The notes under the pieces: generated by a model | The model's input: the letters and a program-made list of their open reading frames with translations, nothing else | Told to the model about the DNA's origin: nothing | The model's database searches: none | In this document: positions 1 to 9,348 of the stretch, piece by piece | Numbering within the stretch: position 1 is the stretch's first letter | Layout: the number at the start of each line of letters is the position of its first letter | Translations under genes and position numbers: made by a program | Origin: Circinella minor | Taxonomy: Eukaryota > Mucoromycota > Mucoromycetes > Mucorales > Lichtheimiaceae | Assembly: GCA_016758965.1 (NCBI GenBank) | Contig: JAEPRB010000386.1 | Span: forward strand, 1 to 28,111 | Length of the DNA: 28,111 nucleotides | Direction: 5' to 3'

Positions 1-113
1 TTACTACTACTACTACTACTTTTATTATTATTATTATTAGAGTCTTGTTGAGGTGCAACTTGAGCTAATGTAGCAGATTTATCTCCTGTCGGAACTGTCT
101 CGGTTTGGGACAT
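1..113 (-). CDS. 5' end of an unrecognised gene (N-terminal 37 codons)
   Basis: The complement of 113-111 is an ATG, and the frame stays open to the window edge. The peptide begins MSQTETVPTGDKSATL, then AQVAPQQ, then a short Asn run and a Ser run encoded by AAT and AGT repeats. It is hydrophilic with no signal peptide or membrane segment, so it looks like a disordered N-terminus. It is read away from the long A-rich tract at 114-297, which would be its promoter or 5' leader and reads as poly(T) on the coding strand. The start fits because the sequence just upstream is non-coding homopolymer. The remainder lies outside the window, so no function can be assigned. It could also be a chance ORF. 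Confidence 0.5.
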   Translation of the reverse strand, partial: MSQTETVPTGDKSATLAQVAPQQDSNNNNNKSSSSSS

Positions 114-299
<186 letters not shown>

Positions 300-1764
300 A
301 GGAGGGTGTCAATCCTAAATTAGGAAAAAACTGCGTTGTTCCAATAAGCTCATTTTGTTTATTCGATTTCATTATTCAAATAGTTTTGCAAAACGCTAAA
401 TCAAAAAGGGTACTTTTATAAACGAAATTTAAGAGAAAAAGCTTTTTGATAAACTTATGAATCTCTTCATATAACAAATTATTATTATTTTTTTCTACTA
501 AAAACGTGTCAAAAACTCTATGAATAACAAAAGTAAATTGGTGGAGGACGGAGGTGTATATCTCAATTTATTGCATCGTGTTTCCTTCTTGAAAAATTGA
601 CATATATAATCGATTCATCTTGTCATATAAATATATTTCATTGGTATTTATACTAGTATATGGAGTGTACTAAAAAAAAAAAAAAAATATGGTATAAGGT
701 TTTTTATCAAAAAGTTGATTTCATTTTGAAAAGCAAAGATATGTTACACGAGTAGAACTATTTATTGGATACCATTTTATCTTTTCATATTGAGAAAACA
801 TTCGTCAATAATTGTTCTCATATTATTATTTAGAGAATGTTTCTATATACCTCTATTACCATGAACTTTTATATAATACAATTGGATAGTACAACTCTCA
901 AGCAATTTGAAATTAAATAATATGTTGAAATACGTACAACAATCTTTTTATTTTTTTAAAAAAAAAAAAAGACTTTCTTTACTTCTTATCTTCTTTTCTA
1001 TTATTAACTATCACTACAAGACATTATTGAGATTAAACAAGATGAAAATACGTACGTAACAATGATATGTTCATAATTTAAAAATACGTACAATATATTC
1101 CAACTGATATATAAGAGTAGTGATTTAATACGTTACCATAGTAACAATAAACAAAAGGATGGGTATTTAAAAAAAACAGAATGTGTTACAGAATCAAATC
1201 ATATAAATGTATGTGTTTTTTTTTAGCAAAAGTAGTATATAATATTACTTTAAAAAATATGTCAACAATGTTATAGTTTATTATTATTGTTTATTATTTA
1301 TCATTTGAATGTAATATACACAGAATAATTCAAAAATAATTTAGATGCATGAGTGGAGATTTCTGGATAGGTTATAGTACAACTGAATTAGGACTAACCT
1401 AAATGGTAAATACTTGTTGTTACACGACAATTATCAAAATATAATTTTTCCAGAGATTTTCTTTATAAAATGTAAAAAAATCCAATTGTATATATATATA
1501 TACTGGTATGCAGGTTGTTGTAATGTGCAATTATTTATTTGAATAAGGATATTCAGACATGTGAGATATATTTTAATTATTTCTAATAGTTATTTTATAA
1601 TCTATTTTTTATTTTATTTTTGTAAACCTGCATAAAATTGAGTTTATTTATTCATGTGCGACAAACAATTTTAGGTAGTAAAAGAAAGATGTTATCGTTT
1701 TCCTTTTTCCCCGGGAGTGGCGCAATAATCTATAGAATTATTTTTATACATGAATAAAAAAAAA

Positions 1765-1773
1765 ATCAGATAA
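1765..1773 (+). promoter_or_regulatory. ATCAGATAA, candidate iron-GATA repressor site (distal, oxidoreductase)
   Basis: The sequence AATCAGATAA ends at 1773 and matches (G/A)ATC(A/T)GATAA, the reported binding consensus of fungal iron-responsive GATA factors (SreA, Sre1, Urbs1). It lies about 445 bp upstream of the oxidoreductase ATG. Binding is inferred from sequence only. Confidence 0.5.
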
Positions 1774-2069
1774 CGATGGTTACTTAATTTTTATTACCGC
1801 CAAAACCAATTCTTTCTGTTTCCTTTTTTTTTTTTTAACCAAGAATAAAAATAAAATAAAAAAACAAAGGACAATCGATAATAGCATAATATATTTAGAC
1901 TATTCTAAAATATATATATATATATATATGTTTATTCATGAAATATTATTTGCGAAACCAATGTGACAAATTAGCATGGTGTATAAAAAGCTGAATTGGT
2001 TTTTTTTTTTTTTGATGTTCCACAGAAAAGTTTAAGTTTATAGAAATTGAAGAATAAAAAAGCAAAATA

Positions 2070-2078
2070 ATCTGATAA
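2070..2078 (+). promoter_or_regulatory. ATCTGATAA, candidate iron-GATA repressor site (proximal, oxidoreductase)
   Basis: With the preceding A this reads AATCTGATAA, a full match to the fungal iron-GATA consensus. It lies 139 bp upstream of the oxidoreductase start codon and about 95 bp upstream of its TATA-like element, a usual position for a proximal operator. Confidence 0.55.
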
Positions 2079-2174
2079 ACAAAAAAAAAATGCAATTTCT
2101 TTCTAACGGACGCACCGAATTCGTTTGTTTTTCTTTCTTATTTTATATTCTTTTTTTTTTTTTTTTTTGTAATA

Positions 2175-2182
2175 TATAAATA
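2175..2182 (+). promoter_or_regulatory. TATA-like element of the oxidoreductase gene
   Basis: TATAAATA sits 35 bp upstream of the ATG at 2217, after a long T run. The position implies a very short 5' leader. Confidence 0.5.
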
Positions 2183-2216
2183 CCCTCTTCAATAGTTTTA
2201 TTTTAATTTTATTATA

Positions 2217-3851
2217 ATGGTTTCTACTCAAGTAAAAAAAAATATTGTTACTATTGGTGCATCCTCTGCAGGTAATTTTATTTTCTATTATAAAAGTTTC
2301 GAATTAAATAAAAAAATGTGAAATGAGATAAACTAAAAAACTATTCTTTTTGAATGACCTTTTATATATATATATTATTATTAAAGTTCAAGGATTAGCT
2401 TTACAATGGTATGAAAAAGCTCCTGCAACACATCGATTAATTATGATTGAACTCAAGTCTCATTTTAACTTTGTATTTGCTTTCCCTCGAGCATCTGTAA
2501 AATCTGGTTTTGAAAGAGAATTATTTATTCCATATGATCGTCTTTTTAATGAAGATGATCAAATTGGTAAAGTGGTTCATGCACGTGTGATAGCTATTCA
2601 TGAACATCATGTAGAATTGGATCGTGAAGTACCAGAATTTGGTCGACGTATCGATTTTGAATATCTTATCTATGCTGCAGGAACAAAAATTCCAGAACCA
2701 GGACGTCTTCATTGTAATTCAAAGCAAGAAGGTGTTGCATTATTAAAAAAATATCAATCTGTTATTAAAGAATCCAAACGACCTATTATTATTGGTGCAG
2801 GTGCTGTTGGTCTTGGTAAGCAATAGAAACTTTCTTAGATTGGATGAGCATCTCCCAACCTATCTTTTTATAGACAACTAACGAAAATCTTTTTTTTGCT
2901 CTCTCTCTCTCTCTCTCTCTCTCAATAATTATATGTAGAATTGGCTTGCGAAATTAAAGAACAATATCCCGATAAGCACGTGACATTAATGCATTCTCGA
3001 AGTCGATATATGGCACGATATATGCAAAGTGTAGATTCAATGACTTATAATGTATTAAAAAAACATGGAGTAAAACAAGTTCTTGGTGACCGTGCGATTC
3101 TTCCAGAAAATGGATTTCCATTAGAAGTAAAACCTATTGAAGTACATACAAAAGCGGGTAAAAAAATTCAAGGAGATCTTGGTGTAAGTTTTTCATATTA
3201 TTTAAACTATTTCATATTCTAGTTAGTTATACAGTAGTAAACTGATGTATGTATATATATATATATATATATAGATTATGTGTATTGGTATGAAGCCGAA
3301 TACCGAATTATTAGCTGAATTATCACCGGATTCAATTAATAAAAAGACTGGATTTGTCAATGTGAAAAAAACAATGCAAATAGATGATGATCGTTTCCCA
3401 CATTTTTTTGCTGCAGGTGATGTAGTTGAACATACAGATGTTAAAACAGGTCATTTTGCTTGGATGCAAGGTTTGGCTGTATTAGAAAACCTTTTAAAAT
3501 TAATTGAAGGAGGATCCTATAATGATTTGGAACCTTACAAGAGTAAAGATGTTGCACTTATCAAACTTGTTTTGGGTGATGTAAGTTTTTTTTTTTGTTT
3601 AATAATAGTTTGTGGTAGAGTGGATCAAAGTGTGAATAAGAAGAATTGGGTAAAATGAAGAGGAATTATGATTTAAATTTTGTTCCCCCCCCTTTTTTTA
3701 GAGAGAAGCTGTAATGCAAACAAATGCATTTGGACCTTTAATTGCAGTAGGATCATGGATCGCTGGTCGATCGACTCCACATAATGTGTATGCTGAAATG
3801 GGTTGGAATATATTGAAAACACCTTATGAAGAAAAGAATTTGGATTTATAA
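2217..3851 (+). CDS. FSP1/AIFM2 (AMID)-like FAD-dependent NAD(P)H oxidoreductase
   Basis: Five exons (2217-2271, 2393-2815, 2939-3183, 3275-3580, 3702-3851) give 392 aa, close to the ~370 aa of the family. All introns are GT-AG, and the second has a CTAAC branch-point-like sequence near 2877. The protein has two Rossmann folds. The FAD fold begins IVTIGASSAG (residues 10-19). The NADH fold reads IIIGAGAVGLE (153-158 for GAGAVG), and its final Glu160 favours NADH over NADPH. The second FAD motif is FFAAGD (285-290), followed by a conserved WMQG. The family reduces quinones or electron carriers. FSP1 regenerates ubiquinol and suppresses lipid peroxidation; AIF/AMID homologues have been linked to cell death. 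No signal peptide is seen, and residue 2 is Val, so FSP1-type N-myristoylation is absent. Two iron-GATA sites lie upstream. The exact substrate is unknown. Confidence 0.88.
2899..2923 (+). repeat. (CT)n microsatellite in an intron
   Basis: About 12 CT units form the polypyrimidine stretch of oxidoreductase intron 2, 14 nt before its acceptor AG at 2937-2938. Length variation here could affect acceptor strength. Confidence 0.85.
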
Positions 3852-4192
3852 AGACATTCAATTATTTCCCACCTCTCCCACTAACTTTACTTTTGTATTT
3901 TTTTAATATATAATTTGTTTTTAAACTGTATACGTAAAAAAAAAAATATTATATTGTATTATAATTATATACATAATAAAATAAAAACATGTGTGTTCTT
4001 TTTTTCTTATTATTTAGAAATACTTAATGATGTTCCTATAAAGAAGTTACGTAACAAAAAATACTTGTACAAAAAGAAAAAAAAAAAAAAAGTGATCTTA
4101 GTAGATAATAAATGGTATTGTAATATTGTTTCCAGTAAATTACCCAAAAAAAGATTGAATTATTAGTACGTATTGAATAATATATAAAAAGG

Positions 4193-4201
4193 ATCTGATA
4201 A
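4193..4201 (+). promoter_or_regulatory. ATCTGATAA, candidate iron-GATA repressor site (distal, transporter)
   Basis: Reads GATCTGATAA with the preceding G, matching (G/A)ATC(T/A)GATAA exactly. It lies about 580 bp upstream of the siderophore-transporter ATG. Fungal siderophore-uptake genes are the classic targets of repressors that bind this motif in iron-replete cells. Confidence 0.6.
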
Positions 4202-4482
4202 AAAAAAAAAAGAATCAGCTCATGTGAGTTAAATTTTTTTGTTTAGAATACAACAACAAATATCATATTGCTCTCTCATCATATAAAATAACCTAAATCT
4301 AGGCAAAAGAATATGTTTTAAAATATCTTTCCCCCCCCCTCCCTTCCGTTAAGTAATTGTCAAATACACCGAGCTTCCCCGGTTTTAAAAAGGCAATTGG
4401 ATGGTTTTGGGTACTCTCATTGTTAAAAAACTCTTTTATCTCCCCCAAAACCGCGACTCAGATTTCCAAAGAATTATAGAGC

Positions 4483-4491
4483 ATCTGATAA
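4483..4491 (+). promoter_or_regulatory. ATCTGATAA, candidate iron-GATA repressor site (proximal, transporter)
   Basis: A second identical ATCTGATAA, preceded by C, lies about 290 bp upstream of the transporter ATG and about 105 bp upstream of its TATATAA. As at the distal site, an A run follows it. Confidence 0.6.
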
Positions 4492-4595
4492 AAAAAAAAA
4501 AGAGAGAGAATCTTTTGTGTAACTTCCCAAAAAAGTTTTTTTTTTTTTTTGGATCCGAAATAAAAGATTCTTTTTCTTCTTTTTCAATTTTCGTT

Positions 4596-4602
4596 TATAT
4601 AT
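4596..4602 (+). promoter_or_regulatory. TATA-like element of the siderophore transporter gene
   Basis: TATATAA about 180 bp upstream of the ATG, followed by an A run and then a pyrimidine-rich leader. Position and composition are typical for a fungal core promoter, but the region is so AT-rich that chance matches are likely. Confidence 0.35.
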
Positions 4603-4781
4603 AAAAAAAAAAACCTGAATCAAAAAAAAGGTTTTAGTTCTTTCTCTTTTTTTTTAAAAAAGAAAGAAAGAAAACATACCTCTTCTCTCTCTCTCTTTTT
4701 CTCTCATACATCTTTGTTTGTTTATTTTATTTTATTTGAAAAGAAAAAACAAAACAAAACAAAACAAAAACGAATCCCTTC

Positions 4782-6863
4782 ATGCCACTTTTTACGTCAA
4801 AACTTGAAAGAGATGATCCATCTATTCAAGAAAAAAAGGTTGTTAAACCTGCACCTGATACACCTTTAGGTCTTCAAAAAGTTTATTTAATGAATAAATA
4901 TACCAGTCGACTCGATTTATGGATTATTATTGTCGGGTAAAATATATTCAAATAAAATCATTCATTTCCCATAAAATATTTATGATACTAAATGATTTAA
5001 AAATTCTAATTTTTATATATAGTATTATTTTATTTGCTTGGGCAAAAAATTGGGAAGCGAATACAGTTTATTCTGTACAAGCCAATGTACTTAGTATTTT
5101 TAATGCCATGAATATGGCTACATTACTTAGTACGGTTCAATATCTTTTACAAACTGTTTTAATTCCATTCTATGCTAAATTGTCTGATCTGTGGGGCAGA
5201 AGTGAAACTTTTGCTGTTGCTTTAGCTTTTTACATTATTTCTGGTGTAACCTATGCTTGTGCTCAAAAATTTAGTGATTTTGCTGTAAGTAGTTCTTCCC
5301 CTCCCCTCCCCTCCTTGATTTATTTAGTCCCTTTTTGGTATTTAATCTATTTTATTTTTTAATAGGGTGCTCAAGTATTATATGCATTTGGTGTTTCAGG
5401 TGCTCATTGTATGGGTCATGTCTTGATTGCAGGTAAAAATAAATCCCATTTTGTTGTTGTTGTTGTTGTTGTTGTAAATCTAGTCCAAATTAGGAAAAGA
5501 TACGTTGTCACTTAACTTTTTTTTCATTTGGGCAGATTTGACAAGTAAAGTAAATCGAGGTTTATTTCAATCTTTTTATGATGTTCCTGCCATTATCAAC
5601 ATTTTTGTCGCACCTATTGCAGGTCAAAATCTTGTCTATTCTGGCAATTGGCGATGGGTTTTTTCCATGATTCCATTTTCTATTTTTGGTACCGCTGTCA
5701 TTCTTTATGTGGGTCTCTTACATGTTGAATACAAAATGCGTAAATCAGGAGATCTTCAACAAGTTAAAAAAGTACTCAAGGAAATGACACCTCAACGTTC
5801 TTTGAGTGAACGTATTTATTGGATTATGATTGAATTAGATATTATTGGTAGTTTGTTATTAGTGGGTACTCTTTGTATGCTTCTTTTACCATTAGTATTA
5901 GCAACAACTGATTTTGGTGGATGGCAAAGTTCTACTACCATTGGTTTATTAGTGGCTGGTGCAGTTTGTTTGGTTTTATTCTTGGGTTATGAATGGAAAA
6001 TTGCAACAAAACCTTTAATTCCTATGGGTAATTGGGATACGTTTACTCCCATGGCCGGTGTTTTATGTGTTTCTATGATCAGTATCATTAGTTCCATTCC
6101 TTGGGCTTATTTCCAAATGTACCTTCAAGTCTCACGTAATTGGGATGTTATCAAAGCAACTCACGTTGATCGTTCTTATGATGCTGTTTATCTTGTTGCT
6201 CAAGTGGCTGCTGGTTACTTGATGAAACATTTCAAGATCTATCGTCCTATCATCTTGATCGGTATTGCCTTTTTCATGATAGGTATGGGTATGATGATTC
6301 CTTCACGTTATCCTGGTGCTTCCGATGTCTTTTTGGTCGCTTCTCAAGTCATTGCTGGTTGGGGTGCAGGTTGGGTTTTTGTTCCCACTTTGGTTGCTGT
6401 ACAAAGTGCTGTACCACATAAAGATCTTGCTATTGCTACGGCTTTATATCAAGTAGGTACTACTCTTGCTTATTCCATTGGTTCTGCTATTGCTGGTGCT
6501 ATTTGGAATACCTTATTACCTCAAGAAATGGCAAGACTTGTACCTGGTGAAATTGATATTGCTTCTGCTCTTGGTGATCTTACCTACATTGCTGCATTAC
6601 CACAAGATCAATGGGAAGGTGTTATTGCTTCTTATGGTAACGTTCTTCGTATCTTTTGTATCATTGGTTTATGTCTTTGTGTACCTGCCTTGATCTTTGC
6701 ATTGTTAATGAAACCATTTGGTCTTGAAGAAGATCAACGTGATGTTCTTTCTGAAGAAACTGTTTATATCGGTGATAATACTGATAATAATAGTAAACAT
6801 CAACGTGAAGTTATTGAAATTCAAGATGAAAAAGCCCAAGTTTCTGGTGATAATCATGTCTAA
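4782..6863 (+). CDS. Siderophore-iron:H+ symporter, major facilitator superfamily (Sit1/Arn/Mir type)
   Basis: Four exons (4782-4936, 5023-5284, 5366-5432, 5536-6863) encode 603 aa, the usual size for the 14-helix siderophore-transporter family. Introns are GT-AG, and intron 1 contains TACTAAAT at 4986. The N-terminus (about 50 aa) is hydrophilic and cytosolic, and the first helix begins at LWIIIVG. The MFS loop motif DLWGR is at residues 107-111. The DLTSKVNRGLFQSFYDVPAI and WRWVFSMIP segments resemble the fungal siderophore group. The C-terminal ~45 aa are hydrophilic and acidic. The family imports ferric siderophores across the plasma membrane by proton symport. The ligand (rhizoferrin-type carboxylate or a hydroxamate xenosiderophore) cannot be read from sequence. 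The ATG was chosen as the first in frame after the pyrimidine-rich leader. Two iron-GATA sites upstream support iron repression. Confidence 0.88.
5450..5475 (+). repeat. (TTG)n repeat in intron 3 of the transporter
   Basis: About eight TTG/GTT units just after the donor at 5433, within a 103-nt intron. It is non-coding and probably a simple microsatellite. Confidence 0.8.
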
Positions 6864-7392
6864 TTTAAAAATTTAATTTAAAACAACAACAAAAGCTTTA
6901 TTTTATTCTTACCTTTTATTCAAATTGTACACATTTTATAATCAAACGTAATTTCCTCTTTTCTTTCTTTCTTTCTTGATTGCATTCTATTTTCTTTTAA
7001 CTATAAACTATTCTTATGTATTATCATTATCATTCTTATTATTATTATTATTATTATTATTTACACATGTATTCATTATCATTATCATTACTCTTCTTTT
7101 TTTATTTATTCATATAAATATTACTTTATATACTTTTAATTCACGTTGTACTTGATCCATCTCCCCTCCCCTTCCCCACTCTTATAATATTAATTAATTC
7201 ATGTAATACTGTATAAACATTATATTCTACTTGTGTGATACAGTGTGGCGTTTTATTTACTATTTCCTTTCATGAATTAGCTTAGTTATTTAATGCAAAA
7301 AAAAAAAAAAATTACAAGCCCGCTTGACACAAAAGATTGGTAATACTGTTAAGAATATGATTTTACAGCAATATATATGATAGTGAATTTAG

Positions 7393-8181
7393 TACGTATG
7401 TGATAATATAAATGAAACATTAATGCTTCTCATAATTGTTGTAATCTTATATATATAATAGTAATAGCCTAATCATTTATAGATTTAGTAAATAATATAC
7501 TTTTATTTTGTTGTTATTACTCTACTCATTGTTCGTTCATGGTGCTTCAGTTTGATGTTACTATGTATATAAAGATTAAATACACAAAACATATTTATCT
7601 GCTACGTACCTAACAATAATTTATAACAATGATAAATAAAACTAGTACGTATACTACGTAATAATTAACTCTTTTCTCTCAAAATACATTTTTACGTATT
7701 TATGAAGAATAACTTACACATAGATATACGTATACAAATACTAGATGTAGTCATGAACCTTCTTACATTTTACAATAAGGATTGAACTTTGCTGACAACA
7801 TTCATTTTTTATACGTATTAGCAACAAAAAATATATACAGATAATAAAAAACAACTCAAGTCATAAAAAAAGGTTTATTTATAGGTATATTAAGCTTTTT
7901 AAAATTATGTTACATGTATGTAACATGTTTAAAGATTTATAAAGACCGCGCAATAAAGTATCACATCAACAATGATTAACATTATGCATATTTTCAAATC
8001 ATAAGACCATGCTAATATGGAATATACGTACGTATCAAGTTAAAATGATAACATTGTTTAAATATTTTTATAGAGTAATTGGAGAAGTGAATGAATAACT
8101 TATATAATATGTTGTTTCCTTGTTGTAGCAAATGATTATAAAGAACCATTCTATGGTAGAATTATTGTAAATACGTACGTA
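7393..8181. repeat. Cluster of 11 TACGTA palindromes
   Basis: TACGTA occurs at 7393, 7603, 7646, 7655, 7693, 7727, 7812, 8025, 8029, 8172 and 8176. Two pairs overlap as TACGTACGTA. The core ACGT is the half-site core of bZIP factors. Copies also occur near 932, 1049 and 1084, so the motif recurs outside this cluster. Confidence 0.7.
7907..7926. repeat. Perfect inverted repeat, 9-bp arms and 2-bp spacer
   Basis: ATGTTACAT, then GT, then ATGTAACAT. It could be a dimeric protein-binding site or a small hairpin. No T-run or gene end is associated with it, so it is not an obvious terminator. Confidence 0.6.
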
Positions 8182-9213
8182 AAACAAATAAGATTGATTA
8201 CATAATGCCACACACATGAGACTGCAATGGTAATAATAAAAAATTCCAAGACAGCAGTAACAAATAGTCTACTTGTCATTGATTATAAAACAGGTCATAC
8301 TCATGTTATGACTTTATATGCAGGAGATTGAATGTATCAAATGGAATTTTCTTCATATGTACTTCAAACTAGAAATAGTAGTGAGGTCGTATTATAGATT
8401 CATGTTATATTTTTTTAATTTTTGTTGATGATATATTGTAGTAAATGCACATAACAAAAAAATAAATAAATAAATGACATAAGGTAAGGGTTATCTACGT
8501 GAATCTTTTTATTAGTGAGTATGATACTTTTTAATACACATAAATATATTGTGCTTAAATCTTTACAATGGTTCCTACTTCTATTTCTACATATTGAACC
8601 CGCCAAGAAGTGACATAACGGACCTCTATTATATAATATCACTAAGACATCCTTCTCTTTCTTATTCTCTCAATACGTACCAAACAAGAAAATACGCCCT
8701 TATGCATTTACTCTAGAAAAATAAACCTTGACTCTATACCCCTTTATTTTTATTTTTTCAAAAGTAAACTCACAAACATCATCAATGTTCATAAATATTC
8801 CTTCCACCCCCTTAGCTTTACCTATTACGTTTGTACGTTATCCTCGAGACTGTCCTTTTGACATTTTCCGCTCCCTCTCTGTACGTATGATTTTTTTTTT
8901 TTTGCTTTCTTCCTTATTTTTTTTTTTCTACTTTTAAGATTCACTTTTTCTAACAATTCTTGGTGTTGTTATTATTATTATTTGTGCAGTCATTTTTTGA
9001 ATTATACATACATACATACATAAAATACTGTTTTTTTTTTTGGCTCATTCAATCATAAATTTGAAAAATAAAAAATAAAAAAAGCATTTTCTTCTTTCTT
9101 CTTCCTCTCTTCCTTTCCCCTCTCTCTCTCTCTCTCGCTCGCTCTCTATCTCTCTCACTCTATCTTTTTTTTTTTTTTTTTTCCTTTCTCTTTCAGATTG
9201 ATTTTTACCCCTT

Positions 9214-9219
9214 TATATA
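9214..9219 (+). promoter_or_regulatory. TATA-like element of the zinc transporter gene
   Basis: TATATA after a long pyrimidine-rich segment, about 130 bp upstream of the ATG at 9349. Confidence 0.35.
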
Positions 9220-9348
9220 CAGATCGCATAATTTCCTTTTTGTATTTTTTTTTTCTTCCCTCTCCTTCTCCCCCCTTTTTTTTTTTCCATCATTTATTTT
9301 AATCCGTAAGAGTAAACATTATATTATCCTTAGAAACAAAAAAAAAAA

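Larger units (their letters stand above)
3852..4781. other. Intergenic region: oxidoreductase 3' end and transporter promoter
   Basis: The first part holds the oxidoreductase 3' end, with AATAAAATAAA near 3977 as a likely polyadenylation signal. The rest is the promoter and leader of the siderophore transporter: two ATCTGATAA sites, a TATATAA at 4596-4602, C runs near 4331, and a pyrimidine-rich leader with CT, TTCT and AAAAC repeats. Small ORFs here (for example 3915-4166 and 4401-4604) are composed of homopolymer-encoded residues and look like noise. Confidence 0.7.
6864..9348. other. 2.5-kb intergenic region between the siderophore and zinc transporters
   Basis: The region starts with the siderophore-transporter 3' end, which has TTTC, TTATCA and ATT repeats at about 6960-7090. 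The centre (7390-8185) has no gene I can support but carries 11 copies of TACGTA and a 20-bp inverted repeat at 7907-7926. The right end (8870-9300) is the pyrimidine-rich zinc-transporter promoter with CT runs and a TATATA at 9214-9219. The small ORFs at 8415-8642 (-) and 8728-8937 (+) show no recognisable protein features. Confidence 0.65.

Noticed and set aside
1806..2000. CCAAT boxes upstream of the oxidoreductase (1806, 1958, inverted at 1996) as HapX/CCAAT iron elements
   Set aside because: CCAAT is expected about once or twice per kb on both strands here, so these are at background level and give no independent support for iron control.
3915..4166. Small ORF after the oxidoreductase
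   Set aside because: Mostly Lys, Asn, Phe and Tyr from AT homopolymers. It lies in a 3' untranslated region with polyadenylation signals.
8415..8937. Two small ORFs in the large intergenic region
   Set aside because: No family resemblance, no splice-linked partner exons, and composition matches translated non-coding DNA.
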